Below, piece after piece: positions 32,976 through 41,788 of a stretch of DNA of 64,000 nt. The number at the start of each line of letters is the position of its first letter. Within the stretch, counting starts at the first letter, position 1. Position numbers and translations under genes: made by a program. A model generated the notes under the pieces. That model was not told the DNA's origin and made no database searches. It saw only the letters and a program-made list of their open reading frames with translations. The DNA comes from an uncultured Pseudomonadota bacterium (lineage in GTDB: Bacteria; Myxococcota_A; UBA796; SXON01): assembly GCA_903875225.1 (NCBI GenBank), contig CAIQVJ010000019.1, forward strand, positions 102,217 to 166,216, written 5' to 3'.

Positions 32976-34588
32976 GCGGTCCCCGGCAGGCCCTCCTCGT
33001 CGCGCTCCTGCTCCCCGGCTGCGCTGTCGCCAACGGCCAGGCCCCGGTGTCCCTCAGCGGCGCGGTCGCGGCGGACCATGTGCTGGCGAGCGAGGCCGGC
33101 GCGCGGATGCTCCGCCTGGGCGGCAATGCCGTGGACGCCGCAGTCGCCGCCGCCCTGTCCTCCGGCGTGGTGCAGCCCTCGGGCTCCGGGCTCGGCGGGG
33201 GCGGGTTCGCGTTGGTGGTCGAGCCCGACGGCACGCCGCACTTCCTCGACTTTCGTGAGACGGCGCCGGCCGCGGCCAGCAAAGACATGTACCAGGCGCA
33301 GGGGGCCTCCTCGCGGGACGGTGGCCTCGCAGTGGCTGTGCCGTCCGAGGGGCCGGGCCTCGCCGCGCTGCTGGAGCGCTTCGGTCGGCTGCCCCCCGCC
33401 ACGGTGGCTGCTCCTGCGGTGGATCAGGCGTCCAGGGGCTTCCAGGAGGGCAGCCACCTCACCGAATCGCTCGTCGATCATCCTCCGATGGGCGCCCTCT
33501 TCGTCCAGCAGGGGGACCGGCTCACGCGGCCCCTGCTCGCGCGCGCCCTCAAGGCGTGGGGCGCCACGGGCGGCCGTGCCTTCCGGGACGGGTGGGTCGC
33601 CCGGGACTTCGTCGCAGCCGCCGATGCCGCCGGCGGCGTGCTCACGCTCGACGATCTCCGGGACTACCGCGTCCAGGAGCGCGTACCGCTCACCGGATCC
33701 TGGCACGGGTACACGGTCGTCACGGCACCGCCCCCGAGCTCGGGAGGCGTGGCGATCCTGCAGATGCTGGAGGCGACGGACGGGGTTCCGGGCCTGCCGT
33801 GCCGGGTCGAAGCCGCCCGACACGCGATGGCGGACCGGGCTGTCTTCGGGGGTGACCCTGGCTTCGTGAACGTCGACACGACGGCCCTGCTCGCTCCCGA
33901 GCGCATCGCCGCGATCCGGGCCGACTGCGGGCCCACCACGTTCCCCCCGGAGCACTACGGCTCGGTGGAGACCCGCGAGGACCACGGCACCCTGCACATC
34001 AGCGTCATGGACGGGCGGGGCATGGCGGTGGCGCTCACCACCACGATCAACACGTCGTTCGGGAGCGGGGTCATCGCGCCCCGATCCGGCATCGTGCTCA
34101 ACAACGAGATGGACGACTTCACCACGCGGCCCGGGCTCCCCAACGCGTATGGGCTCGTCCAGGGCGAGAACAACGCGGTCGGGCCGGGGCGGCGCCCGCT
34201 CTCGAGCATGTCGCCCACGGTGGTGCTCGGTCCGGACCACAGGCCCGTCCTCGCCGTGGGCGCCAGCGGGGGGCCCTTCATCATCACCGCGACGTACCAG
34301 GTGATCGAGGGCATCCTCCTCGACGGGATGTCCGCCCTGGGCGCGGTTTCCGCCCCGCGCTGGCACGACCAGTGGCTCCCCAACGTCGTCACGGTCGAGT
34401 CCGCCGAGCCGCGCACGGCAGAGCTCACCGCCGCCGGGCACGCGCTGGTCGTGCTCGCCAGACCGTTCTGCTCCGTGCAGGCGGTGCATCGCCTCGACGA
34501 CGGGACCTTCGACGCCGCGAGCGACCCGAGGAAGGGCGGCGAGGCGCGCGTCGTGACGGCTGCCAGCGCGCTCTCGCCGGGCCGGTGA
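32972..34588 (+). CDS. gamma-glutamyltransferase-family lipoprotein
   Basis: 538 residues from GTG 32972, overlapping the membrane-protein stop. Lipoprotein signal with lipobox LPGC, then the GGT fold: GAVAADHVLASEAGARML, LGGNAVDAAVAAALSSGVV, PSGSGLGGGGFALV, RETAPAA, and the autocleavage/nucleophile segment HGTLHISVMDGRG with Thr340, then TTTINTSFGSGV and GVASGGPF-type end motifs (SASGGPFIITATYQ-like). GGT cleaves and transfers gamma-glutamyl groups from glutathione. Usual members are secreted; this one appears lipid-anchored. The second Thr of the usual TTH is Leu here. Last gene of the kinase operon, convergent with the next gene 49 bp on. Confidence 0.92.
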   Translation: MSGPRQALLVALLLPGCAVANGQAPVSLSGAVAADHVLASEAGARMLRLGGNAVDAAVAAALSSGVVQPSGSGLGGGGFALVVEPDGTPHFLDFRETAPAAASKDMYQAQGASSRDGGLAVAVPSEGPGLAALLERFGRLPPATVAAPAVDQASRGFQEGSHLTESLVDHPPMGALFVQQGDRLTRPLLARALKAWGATGGRAFRDGWVARDFVAAADAAGGVLTLDDLRDYRVQERVPLTGSWHGYTVVTAPPPSSGGVAILQMLEATDGVPGLPCRVEAARHAMADRAVFGGDPGFVNVDTTALLAPERIAAIRADCGPTTFPPEHYGSVETREDHGTLHISVMDGRGMAVALTTTINTSFGSGVIAPRSGIVLNNEMDDFTTRPGLPNAYGLVQGENNAVGPGRRPLSSMSPTVVLGPDHRPVLAVGASGGPFIITATYQVIEGILLDGMSALGAVSAPRWHDQWLPNVVTVESAEPRTAELTAAGHALVVLARPFCSVQAVHRLDDGTFDAASDPRKGGEARVVTAASALSPGR

Positions 34589-34637
34589 TCCACCTGCCGG
34601 AGCCGCACCTCGACGGAGCGTCGTCCCCGCGACCGGG

Positions 34638-36362
34638 CTAGCGCACGGCGACGATGCCGTACACCACGTCGTCGGCGCCCCGGGCCGCGATGACAAGCTG
34701 GTTCAGCGCGGTGAGGTGGATCGCGACGTCGTCCACGCGCGGGAGGGTGGTGGTGAGCTCCACGCTGGAGAACCCGGCGCTGACCGAGCCCCAGTACAGG
34801 TAGGCGTGGGAGCTCCCGGTGGTCACGACGATGTACACCGTGCCGTCGTCGAGGGCGTCCATGTCCACCTGGTCGGCGCCGATGAGCGCCAGCGTCGCGG
34901 TGGTGCCGGTGTCGTCCACCGTCACCCCCGACGTCGCCTCCGTCGCGACGAACACGTCATGCGCGCCGAAGCGGCCGCCGTCCATGTCGTTGATCGCCCA
35001 CGGCGCCTGGGTCCCCGCATCGGACAATCCGGCGGCGTCCGAGTAGTCCGCAAGCTGCATGTACGAGCCGGACCGGTGGCTGGTGCGGATCTGCTGGTCC
35101 TGTGTCCACGGGAGACACGCATCGCTGGGGAACCCGGGGATGTCGTCCACGACGACACCGTGGCCGAGGAAGAACTGGTCGGGGTCGCCGTGCAGCCAGG
35201 TGAGCACGCCCCCGCTCGAGTCGCACCCCGCGATCTCGAGGGATCCGCCCGGCTCCACGCTGAGCTCCACGTCGTCGAACGTCTGCGCCGTTGCGCGGGA
35301 GAGGCCCGTGGCGCCGCTGGTGTTGGTGGCGACCTTGTAGCTGTCCCCCACGAGGTACCGGGTCCCGGTGCCGTCGCGGAGTCCGTAGGCCCACACCCAG
35401 TGGTCGTCGTCGGCCCAGAAGTCCAGACCCGTGTCGAAGCTCCACGGCGCGCCCCACTCCGAGTAGAGCCCCGAGGTCACGCCGCCGAGCGTGTCGTTCA
35501 CGTCGATCGACGAGGTGTACGAGGAGGTGGTGTACACCGTCGCCCCCTCGGTGAAGCTGTCGCCGACCACCGTGATCAGCACCGAGTCGGAGGTCTCGGC
35601 GATCCGCGGGCCCTGCAGGCCGGAGCCGGTGTGGGTCTCCAGCGTCGCGAACGTGGGCGCGTCCGCAGCGCCGCTGCAGTCGTTGTCCAACGAGTCGCCG
35701 AGCACCTCGACAGCCTCCGGGTTCACCACCGCGTTGGTGTCGTCGCAGTCGGCGCCCCCCCCGCTGGGGTCGTCGTAGCCGTCGCCGTCCTGGTCGTAGT
35801 CGTCGTTGCCGCCACAGTCGGCGTCGAACCCGTCGTACCAGATGTCTGGCGCGCCCGGGTAGATCCAGTCAGCCACGTCGTTGCAGTCGGAGCCGCCGTA
35901 CCCCGAGTTCTCGTGCCCGTCGTGGTCCTGATCGTAGTCGTCGTCGCCGGCACAGTCCGAGTCGAGACCGTCGTACCACACCTCCGGCGCGCCGGGGTGG
36001 ACGCTCGGGTCGTTCGGGTCGCAGTCGTAGGCGTCCGGGTACCCGTCGCCGTCGGTGTCGACCGCGGAGGTGTCCGGCGGCCCGCTGTCCGAGTCGGGAG
36101 ACGTGTCGACCGCGGTGTCCGTGCCGGTGTCCGTGTCCGTGTCCGTGTCCGCGTCGGTGTCGGAATCGGTGTCGGTGTCGGAATCGGTGTCGGTGTCTGT
36201 GTCCGTGTCTGTGTCGGCATCGGTGTCGGCGTCCGTGTCGGCGGAGTCGATCGCGGAGTCGCCGGTGGAGTCGCTGGGGCCGACGTCGTCCTTCCCGGTG
36301 AAGCCTGGGCTGCAGGCCGACAGCAGGGCGAGGAGACCAGGGGAGATCAACGATGGGCGCAT
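34638..36362 (-). CDS. lipoprotein with Asp/Thr linker and MopE-type metal-binding repeats
   Basis: 574 residues. Lipoprotein signal MRPSLISPGLLALLSAC, then an acidic linker from about residue 33 to 100 made of DTDTD units, then three MopE-like repeats (DTDGDGYPDAYDCDPND, APEVWYDGLDSDC, GYGGSDCND, DGFDADCGGNDD) that in characterised proteins bind calcium or copper. The C-terminal 330 residues are a beta-rich domain with DDDHWVWAYG and VLTWLHGDPDQFF, resembling a bulb-shaped propeller. The DNA of the linker is a simple repeat. Exposed on the cell surface or in the periplasm. No enzyme motif was found. Confidence 0.85.
   Translation of the reverse strand: MRPSLISPGLLALLSACSPGFTGKDDVGPSDSTGDSAIDSADTDADTDADTDTDTDTDTDSDTDTDSDTDADTDTDTDTGTDTAVDTSPDSDSGPPDTSAVDTDGDGYPDAYDCDPNDPSVHPGAPEVWYDGLDSDCAGDDDYDQDHDGHENSGYGGSDCNDVADWIYPGAPDIWYDGFDADCGGNDDYDQDGDGYDDPSGGGADCDDTNAVVNPEAVEVLGDSLDNDCSGAADAPTFATLETHTGSGLQGPRIAETSDSVLITVVGDSFTEGATVYTTSSYTSSIDVNDTLGGVTSGLYSEWGAPWSFDTGLDFWADDDHWVWAYGLRDGTGTRYLVGDSYKVATNTSGATGLSRATAQTFDDVELSVEPGGSLEIAGCDSSGGVLTWLHGDPDQFFLGHGVVVDDIPGFPSDACLPWTQDQQIRTSHRSGSYMQLADYSDAAGLSDAGTQAPWAINDMDGGRFGAHDVFVATEATSGVTVDDTGTTATLALIGADQVDMDALDDGTVYIVVTTGSSHAYLYWGSVSAGFSSVELTTTLPRVDDVAIHLTALNQLVIAARGADDVVYGIVAVR
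36115..36240. repeat. simple-sequence repeat coding for DTD linker
   Basis: About 126 bp of GTGTCC/GTGTCG/GTCGGTGTCG-type units inside the lipoprotein at 34638-36362. It encodes an Asp/Thr linker and could vary in length without frameshift when whole units change. Confidence 0.7.
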
Positions 36363-36459
36363 GGCGGGATGCTAATCGGAAATGGGGCGATCCGCGCGGC
36401 TGGTTTGCGGAGCCGCCGGGATCGGGGCGACGGTCGCGGGGGCCTGTCGCGCAGGCAGG

Positions 36460-38403
36460 TCACACGTCGAGCACCTCGACGGTGCTCATCCGCTCCATGA
36501 TCTCGCGGAACCGGGGCTTCGAGTCCTTGCCCATGAGATCCGCCATCACCTGATCCGTGGCGGTGCGCTCCCCCGCTGGGATGACCACGCGCAGCAGCCT
36601 GCGCTTCCTGGGGTCCAGGGTGGTCTCGTAGAGGGTCTTCGGCGGCATCTCGCCGAGCCCCTTGAACCGGGTGATCTCGGGCGTGCTGCGGGGCGGGAGC
36701 TTCTTGATCACCCGCTCTCTCGCCGCTTCGTCGGCGGCCCACCAGGTCTGCTGCCCCACGTCGATCCGGTACAGCGGCGGCTGGGCGAGGAACACGTGCC
36801 CGGCGTCGATCAGCTGGGGCATGTGGCGGTAGAAGAACGTGAGCAGGAGCGTGGCGATGTGGTGGCCGTCGCTGTCGGCGTCCATCAGCAGGATGACGCG
36901 CCCGTAGCGCAGTCGGGAGAGGTCGGTCTCCTTCCCGATTCCACACCCCAGCGCGCAGACCACGTTGCTCAGCTCCTCGTTCTTCATCACCGTCGCGAGG
37001 GACTCGGCCTCGGTGTTCAGCACCTTGCCACGCAGCGGAAGGATCGCCTGGAACTCCCGATCGCGGCCCTGCTTGGCCGAGCCGCCGGCGGAGTCGCCCT
37101 CGACGATGAACAGCTCCGTCTGGGCGACGTCCGAGGAGGAACAGTCGGAGAGCTTGCCCGGCAGCGTGAGCCGGTTGTTCACCGGGGACTTGCGCCGGAC
37201 GGCTTCCTCGGCGTTCTTGCTGGCCAGGCGCGCCCGTGCGGCCTGGACCACGCGGGCCACGATCGTGTCGGCCACCGTGCGGTTCTGGTGGAGCCACCCC
37301 TCCAGGGCAGGCCGGATGGCCTGCTCGACCACCGCGCGGACCTCGGGATTGTTCAGCTTTTCCTTGGTCTGCCCCTGGAACTGGGGCTCGGCCACGAACA
37401 CCGAGGTGATGCAGACCACGCCCTCGCGGATGTCCTCTGCGGTGAGCACGAGCCCGCGGGGCTGCAGCTCATGGGTGTCGATGTACGTCCGGACCGCCCG
37501 GGTGACGGCGTCGCGCGCCCCGACCTCGTGCGTACCGCCGTTGGGGTTGGGCACGCCGTTGGCGAAGGAGGCGAACTTCTCCCGGGTGCCGTCGGTCCAG
37601 GCCATCACGCATTGAACGCGTACGACGCTCTCCTTGTCGGTACCCGGCAAGGACGTCACCTCCTTGTCCACCACGAAGGGTTCTGCGTGGATCGGCTTCC
37701 GGTCGTCCTTCTTGCACAGGAGCGTCAGGTAGTCCCGGAGCCCGCCGTCGAACTTGTACTCGAAGGTCTCGCCCTTGATCTCATCCTTGAGGAGGATCCG
37801 CAGCCCCTTGTGGATGTACGCGGTCACCTCGATCCGCTCCCGCACGGTGTCGGCGTCGAAAGCGAGCGCGCCGAAGATCTCCGGGTCGGGCCGGAAGCGG
37901 ATGGTCGTCCCCGTGCCGCGGGCCTCCGTGCCGCGTACGAGCGGGCCGGTCGGCTTGCCGCGCCGGTAGGTCTGGCGATGCTCGTACCCGCCGCGCTTGA
38001 CTGTGGCGGTGAGCTCCTCGGAGAGCGCGTTGACCACGCTGGACCCCACGCCGTGCAGGCCTGCGGAGGTGCGGTAGCTCTTGCCGTCGAACTTCCCGCC
38101 CGAGTACAGGGTGCACAGGATGATCTCCAGCGCGGGCTTCTTGTGCACCGGGTGGATGTCCACCGGGATGCCGCGGCCGTTGTCCTGCACGCTCGCGCTG
38201 CGGCCGTCGGCGTGCAACGTGACCGTCACCGTGGTGGCGTGGCCCTCCATCGCCTCGTCGACCGAGTTGTCGATGATCTCCCACAGCAGGTGGTGGAAGC
38301 CGTCGGACCCGGTACCCCCGATGTACATGCCGGGGCGCTTCCGGACGTGTTCCAGGCCCTCGAGGACCGTGATCGCACTCGCGTTGTATTCGGCCGCGGC
38401 CAT
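36460..38403 (-). CDS. parE: type IIA DNA topoisomerase ATPase subunit (ParE/GyrB)
   Basis: 647 residues with GyrB/ParE motifs: GLEHVRKRPGMYIGG, the ATP-site ELIDNSVDEA-like IIDNSVDEAMEGH, DNGRGIP, SAGLHGVGSSVVNALS, the TOPRIM EGDSAGGSAKQGRD and DADSDGHH, and FKGLGEM. The short length without the GyrB insertion, and linkage to a ParC-like subunit, favour topoisomerase IV. The subunit hydrolyses ATP to drive strand passage in decatenation. ATG at 38403 shares a base with the stop of parC (TGATG), so the two are coupled. Gyrase subunits were not found in the window; the ParE name depends on this. Confidence 0.85.
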   Translation of the reverse strand: MAAAEYNASAITVLEGLEHVRKRPGMYIGGTGSDGFHHLLWEIIDNSVDEAMEGHATTVTVTLHADGRSASVQDNGRGIPVDIHPVHKKPALEIILCTLYSGGKFDGKSYRTSAGLHGVGSSVVNALSEELTATVKRGGYEHRQTYRRGKPTGPLVRGTEARGTGTTIRFRPDPEIFGALAFDADTVRERIEVTAYIHKGLRILLKDEIKGETFEYKFDGGLRDYLTLLCKKDDRKPIHAEPFVVDKEVTSLPGTDKESVVRVQCVMAWTDGTREKFASFANGVPNPNGGTHEVGARDAVTRAVRTYIDTHELQPRGLVLTAEDIREGVVCITSVFVAEPQFQGQTKEKLNNPEVRAVVEQAIRPALEGWLHQNRTVADTIVARVVQAARARLASKNAEEAVRRKSPVNNRLTLPGKLSDCSSSDVAQTELFIVEGDSAGGSAKQGRDREFQAILPLRGKVLNTEAESLATVMKNEELSNVVCALGCGIGKETDLSRLRYGRVILLMDADSDGHHIATLLLTFFYRHMPQLIDAGHVFLAQPPLYRIDVGQQTWWAADEAARERVIKKLPPRSTPEITRFKGLGEMPPKTLYETTLDPRKRRLLRVVIPAGERTATDQVMADLMGKDSKPRFREIMERMSTVEVLDV

Positions 38404-40769
38404 CAGTTCTCCCCTTCCGTCGACTTCTCGGCCGGCTTGCCGAGCCGGACGTCCGGACCTCGCTTCCAGGCGGCGAAGTTTCCGCGTTTGAACAGGCTCC
38501 TGCCCCTCGCTCCACGCTTTCCGCCGTAGCGGGCGAACGTGACGATCTCCTCCCTCCCGAGCGCCGTGAGCACGCTCAACCCCGCCTTCGGATCGCTCGA
38601 GGGCTCGACGGCGTAGACCGAGTCGGTCTCCCCGAGGGTGATCGCCACGAGGCCCCGCCCTGCGCCCTTGAGCACCCCGACCTCGGCCATGGGGAAGGCG
38701 AGCACGTTCCCGTACAGCGAGGCGACGCACACGGACCCGGCACCCGTGGTGACCCAGGCGTTCATCACGACGTCACGGGTGCCGTCCGGTCGCGGGTCCT
38801 CCAGTCGCATGTAGCGGCGGCCGTTCTTGGTCGACACCTCGGCGAAGAGCCCGAGAGACAGTCGCGCGATCCGGCCCTGCGAGCTCACCGCCACGAGGTG
38901 GGGCAGGGGCGCGTCGGCGTCGGCCCAGACCACGCTCGGGTCGGGCGGCGGGAGCTGGCGCGGGTCGTGGGAGACGACCGCGATCACCTTCTCCTTGTCG
39001 CCCAGGGCGAACAGCTTCTGGACGGGGTCGCCGTGCCCGGTGGTGGCCGGGATGGTGTCGACGCGCAGCGTGTAGGCTGAGCCGGCGCTCGTGAGGAACG
39101 TGACGGTGCTCACGGTGGAGGCGCGCAGCGCCCAGCTCACGCTGTCGCCCTCCCGCACGCGGACCTTGTCGATGCCGGTGAGGGAGCCCTGGCGCTTGAG
39201 GTAGCCGTCGCGGGTGAGCACCACGATGGTGTCCTCCTGCACGATGTAGGCGTTCTCCGAGTACGCCGGCTCGGGGGCGGCGGCGCCGGAGAGCGCGGTC
39301 CTCCTGGCCACGCCGTGCTGCTTGCGGATGTCGTTCAGCTCGTCGCGCACGACCTGCCAGAGCGCGACGTTGGAGGCCAGGATCGAGCCCGTGCCGAGCT
39401 GCTGCCGCAGCTTGTCCGATGCGGCGCGCTTCTCCGCCAGTTCGTCGAGGATCAGGTTGATCTCCAGCCGAGCGAGCCGGTACAGGCGCAGCTCCAGGAT
39501 CGCGTCCACCTGCTCGTCGTCGAGCCCGAACCGGTCCATCAGGCGCTCGGCGGCGTCGCGCTTGCCCTCGCTCGCGCGGATGATTCGGATCACTTCGTCG
39601 AGGATCGGGAAGACGACCGCGTAGCCTTCGAGCACGTGGATGCGCTTTTGCAGCTCCGCGATCTCGAACTGCGTGCGCTTGAGCACGGTCTCGCAGCGAA
39701 AATCGAGCCAGTACCGAAGGAGTTCGCGGAGGTTCAGCCGCGCCGGCGCCCCGACGTGCGGGTTGTCCGTGGGGGTGAGCACCGTGAGGTTCACGTTGAA
39801 CTGGGTCTGCAGGTCGGTGTGCTTGAACAACCAGGCCATCGCCGGCTCGGCGTCTTCTGCAGCGCGAAGCTCCAGCACGACGCGGACCTCGTCCGTCGAC
39901 TCGTCGCGGATGTCCGTGAGCTGGGGCAGGCGTCGCTCCGAGATCGCGCGGCCCACCTTTTCCACCCACTCGGACTTGGTGACCGCGTAGGGGACGGACT
40001 TCACGATGATGTAGTGCTTGCGGCCCTTCTGCTCACGCTCCCACGTCCCGCGCACCCGCACCGGGCCCTGTCCGTTGGTGTAGACCGCGAGCAGGTCGTC
40101 TGCCCCGGACGTGATCTCGCCGCCGGTGGGGAAGTCGGGCGCCTTCACCTTCTTCGCGAGCGAGGCCACGTCGGCCTCGGGGTGGTCGATCAGGTGCACG
40201 CAGGCGTCGATCACCTCACGCAGGTTGTGCGGCGGGATGCGTGTGGCCATGCCGACGGCGATGCCCTCGACGCCGTTCACCAGCACGTTCGGGAACTGCG
40301 CCGGCAGGAGGACGGGCTCGCTGTGCTGCCCATCGTAGGTGGGGCGGAACGGCACGGTCTGCTGCTTGAGCTCGCTCAGGAGCTCGATGGCGATCGGCCG
40401 CAGCCGCACCTCGGTGTACCGCATGGCGGCCGCGTTGTCGCCGTCCACGCTTCCGAAGTTGCCCTGCCCGTCCACGAGCGGGTGCAGCATCGAGAAGTCC
40501 TGCGCCATCCGCACCATGGCCTCGTAGATCGAGCTGTCGCCGTGCGGGTGGTACTTGGCCATCACCTCGCCGACGACCGCCGCGGACTTGCGGTAGCGGG
40601 CGTCGGGCGTGAGCTTGAGGTTGATGTACATCGCGTACAGGATGCGCCGCTGCACGGGCTTCAGACCATCGCGTACGTCGGGCAGCGCCCGCGACGTGAT
40701 GACCGACATCGCGTAGTTGATGTAGCGCTCGCGGACCGCGTCGTGGAGCGGGAGGGATGTGGGGTCCAT
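38403..40769 (-). CDS. parC: type IIA DNA topoisomerase cleavage subunit (ParC/GyrA)
   Basis: 788 residues. N-terminal [32 protein letters not shown] (quinolone region, Ser79-Ser80 and Glu83), and AAMRYTE with catalytic Tyr118. The C-terminus is a propeller of about 250 residues. The first blade lacks the GyrA box QRRGGKG; a late blade has GKRGARGRS, a weak look-alike. This and the ParC-like SSIYEAM favour topoisomerase IV over gyrase. The protein cuts DNA and forms the gate for strand passage. It is the first gene, followed by parE with a one-base overlap, the reverse of the usual parE-parC order. Confidence 0.85.
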   Translation of the reverse strand: MDPTSLPLHDAVRERYINYAMSVITSRALPDVRDGLKPVQRRILYAMYINLKLTPDARYRKSAAVVGEVMAKYHPHGDSSIYEAMVRMAQDFSMLHPLVDGQGNFGSVDGDNAAAMRYTEVRLRPIAIELLSELKQQTVPFRPTYDGQHSEPVLLPAQFPNVLVNGVEGIAVGMATRIPPHNLREVIDACVHLIDHPEADVASLAKKVKAPDFPTGGEITSGADDLLAVYTNGQGPVRVRGTWEREQKGRKHYIIVKSVPYAVTKSEWVEKVGRAISERRLPQLTDIRDESTDEVRVVLELRAAEDAEPAMAWLFKHTDLQTQFNVNLTVLTPTDNPHVGAPARLNLRELLRYWLDFRCETVLKRTQFEIAELQKRIHVLEGYAVVFPILDEVIRIIRASEGKRDAAERLMDRFGLDDEQVDAILELRLYRLARLEINLILDELAEKRAASDKLRQQLGTGSILASNVALWQVVRDELNDIRKQHGVARRTALSGAAAPEPAYSENAYIVQEDTIVVLTRDGYLKRQGSLTGIDKVRVREGDSVSWALRASTVSTVTFLTSAGSAYTLRVDTIPATTGHGDPVQKLFALGDKEKVIAVVSHDPRQLPPPDPSVVWADADAPLPHLVAVSSQGRIARLSLGLFAEVSTKNGRRYMRLEDPRPDGTRDVVMNAWVTTGAGSVCVASLYGNVLAFPMAEVGVLKGAGRGLVAITLGETDSVYAVEPSSDPKAGLSVLTALGREEIVTFARYGGKRGARGRSLFKRGNFAAWKRGPDVRLGKPAEKSTEGEN

Positions 40770-40876
40770 GGGGACCTGTGGCGGAGGGTCGGGGGCGGGA
40801 GCGCCGGGCCGGTCAGGGGAAAGACCGGGGGAGGGGCCGGGACTGTATCATGCTCAGGGGCTGACAAGCACCGGGT

Positions 40877-41782
40877 GTGACCGCATTATTGGCGGCGTGG
40901 TACACTCTCCCGATTCCACGGACGGTGCCGATCTCGCCAGCAATCCTCCTCGCCTGGGGTTGTGCCGGATCAGCCGGGCCGGAGGCGTGGGAGAGCCCGG
41001 AGGGCACCGATTGGGCCCAGGTGGCGGCCTCCGCCCACAATGCCACGTGCGGGCTACGGGGGGACGGCGCCGCGGAGTGCTGGGGCTACGACGCCGACCA
41101 GGGCATGACCCCCCCGGACGTGCCGCTCGTCCGCATGGACGTGGGGTACAGCGTCTGCGGTGTCACGAAGGATGCAGCGCTCGTATGTGGCGGCGGGTGG
41201 GGAACTGCGGCTGGCGTGACGGTCAACCTCTCTGCGCTCGCCGATGGCGCGCCGTACGCAGACGTGGCCGTGGGCGGCACCTTCTACTGCGGCCTCTCCG
41301 AGGCCGGCGCCCTCCGGTGCATCAGCACGGGCCAGACCGCGGTCGTGGTACCCACGGGCGAGGTGTACACCGGGATCTCGGCGGGCCTCTCGACGCTGTG
41401 TGGCCTTCACGACGACGGATCGGCGACCTGCTGGGACACGGATGGAGTCCGCGCCGATCACCCGGGCCCGTTCACCCGCGTCGAGGCGGGCGACGAGGGG
41501 GCGTGCGGACTCACGGAGGGGGGCGGGATCGCGTGCTGGGGTGCTACGTTCGTCGATGCCGATCCGGGGCCCTTCGTCGCCCTCAGCATCGGCGGGGACG
41601 CTGCCTGCGCCCTTGACGGGGGCGGGGCGATGGCCTGCTGGGTGCGCGGAGGCGGCGTGTACGGCGTGAACCCACCCGAAGACGGGCCCTTCACCGGCGT
41701 TGCAGCGGGGACCACCCAGGTGTGTGGCCTGGGCGCGGATGGCGCGATCTCGTGTGCAGAGACCCAGTCCGGTCGCAAGTGA
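40877..41782 (+). CDS. RCC1-like seven-repeat lipoprotein
   Basis: 301 residues from a GTG at 40877. An alternative GTG at 40925 gives a shorter signal (PISPAILLAWGC); a clear ribosome site is missing for both. The mature protein is a run of seven units of about 38 residues, each with a paired Cys pattern (CGL..DG...CWG): ATCGLRGDGAAECWGYD, SVCGVTKDAALVCGG, FYCGLSEAGALRC, TLCGLHDDGSATCWD, GACGLTEGGGIACWG, AACALDGGGAMACW, QVCGLGADGAISC. This matches RCC1/regulator-of-chromosome-condensation-type seven-bladed propellers, each blade probably held by a disulfide. Surface-exposed and probably a binding protein. Divergent from parC. Confidence 0.85.
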   Translation: MTALLAAWYTLPIPRTVPISPAILLAWGCAGSAGPEAWESPEGTDWAQVAASAHNATCGLRGDGAAECWGYDADQGMTPPDVPLVRMDVGYSVCGVTKDAALVCGGGWGTAAGVTVNLSALADGAPYADVAVGGTFYCGLSEAGALRCISTGQTAVVVPTGEVYTGISAGLSTLCGLHDDGSATCWDTDGVRADHPGPFTRVEAGDEGACGLTEGGGIACWGATFVDADPGPFVALSIGGDAACALDGGGAMACWVRGGGVYGVNPPEDGPFTGVAAGTTQVCGLGADGAISCAETQSGRK

Positions 41783-41788
41783 GCGGGC

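Noticed and set aside
40770..40876. Clear promoters in the parC/RCC1 gap
   Set aside because: TTGTCA and TATCAT-like boxes exist but at wrong spacing, so no promoter is reported.
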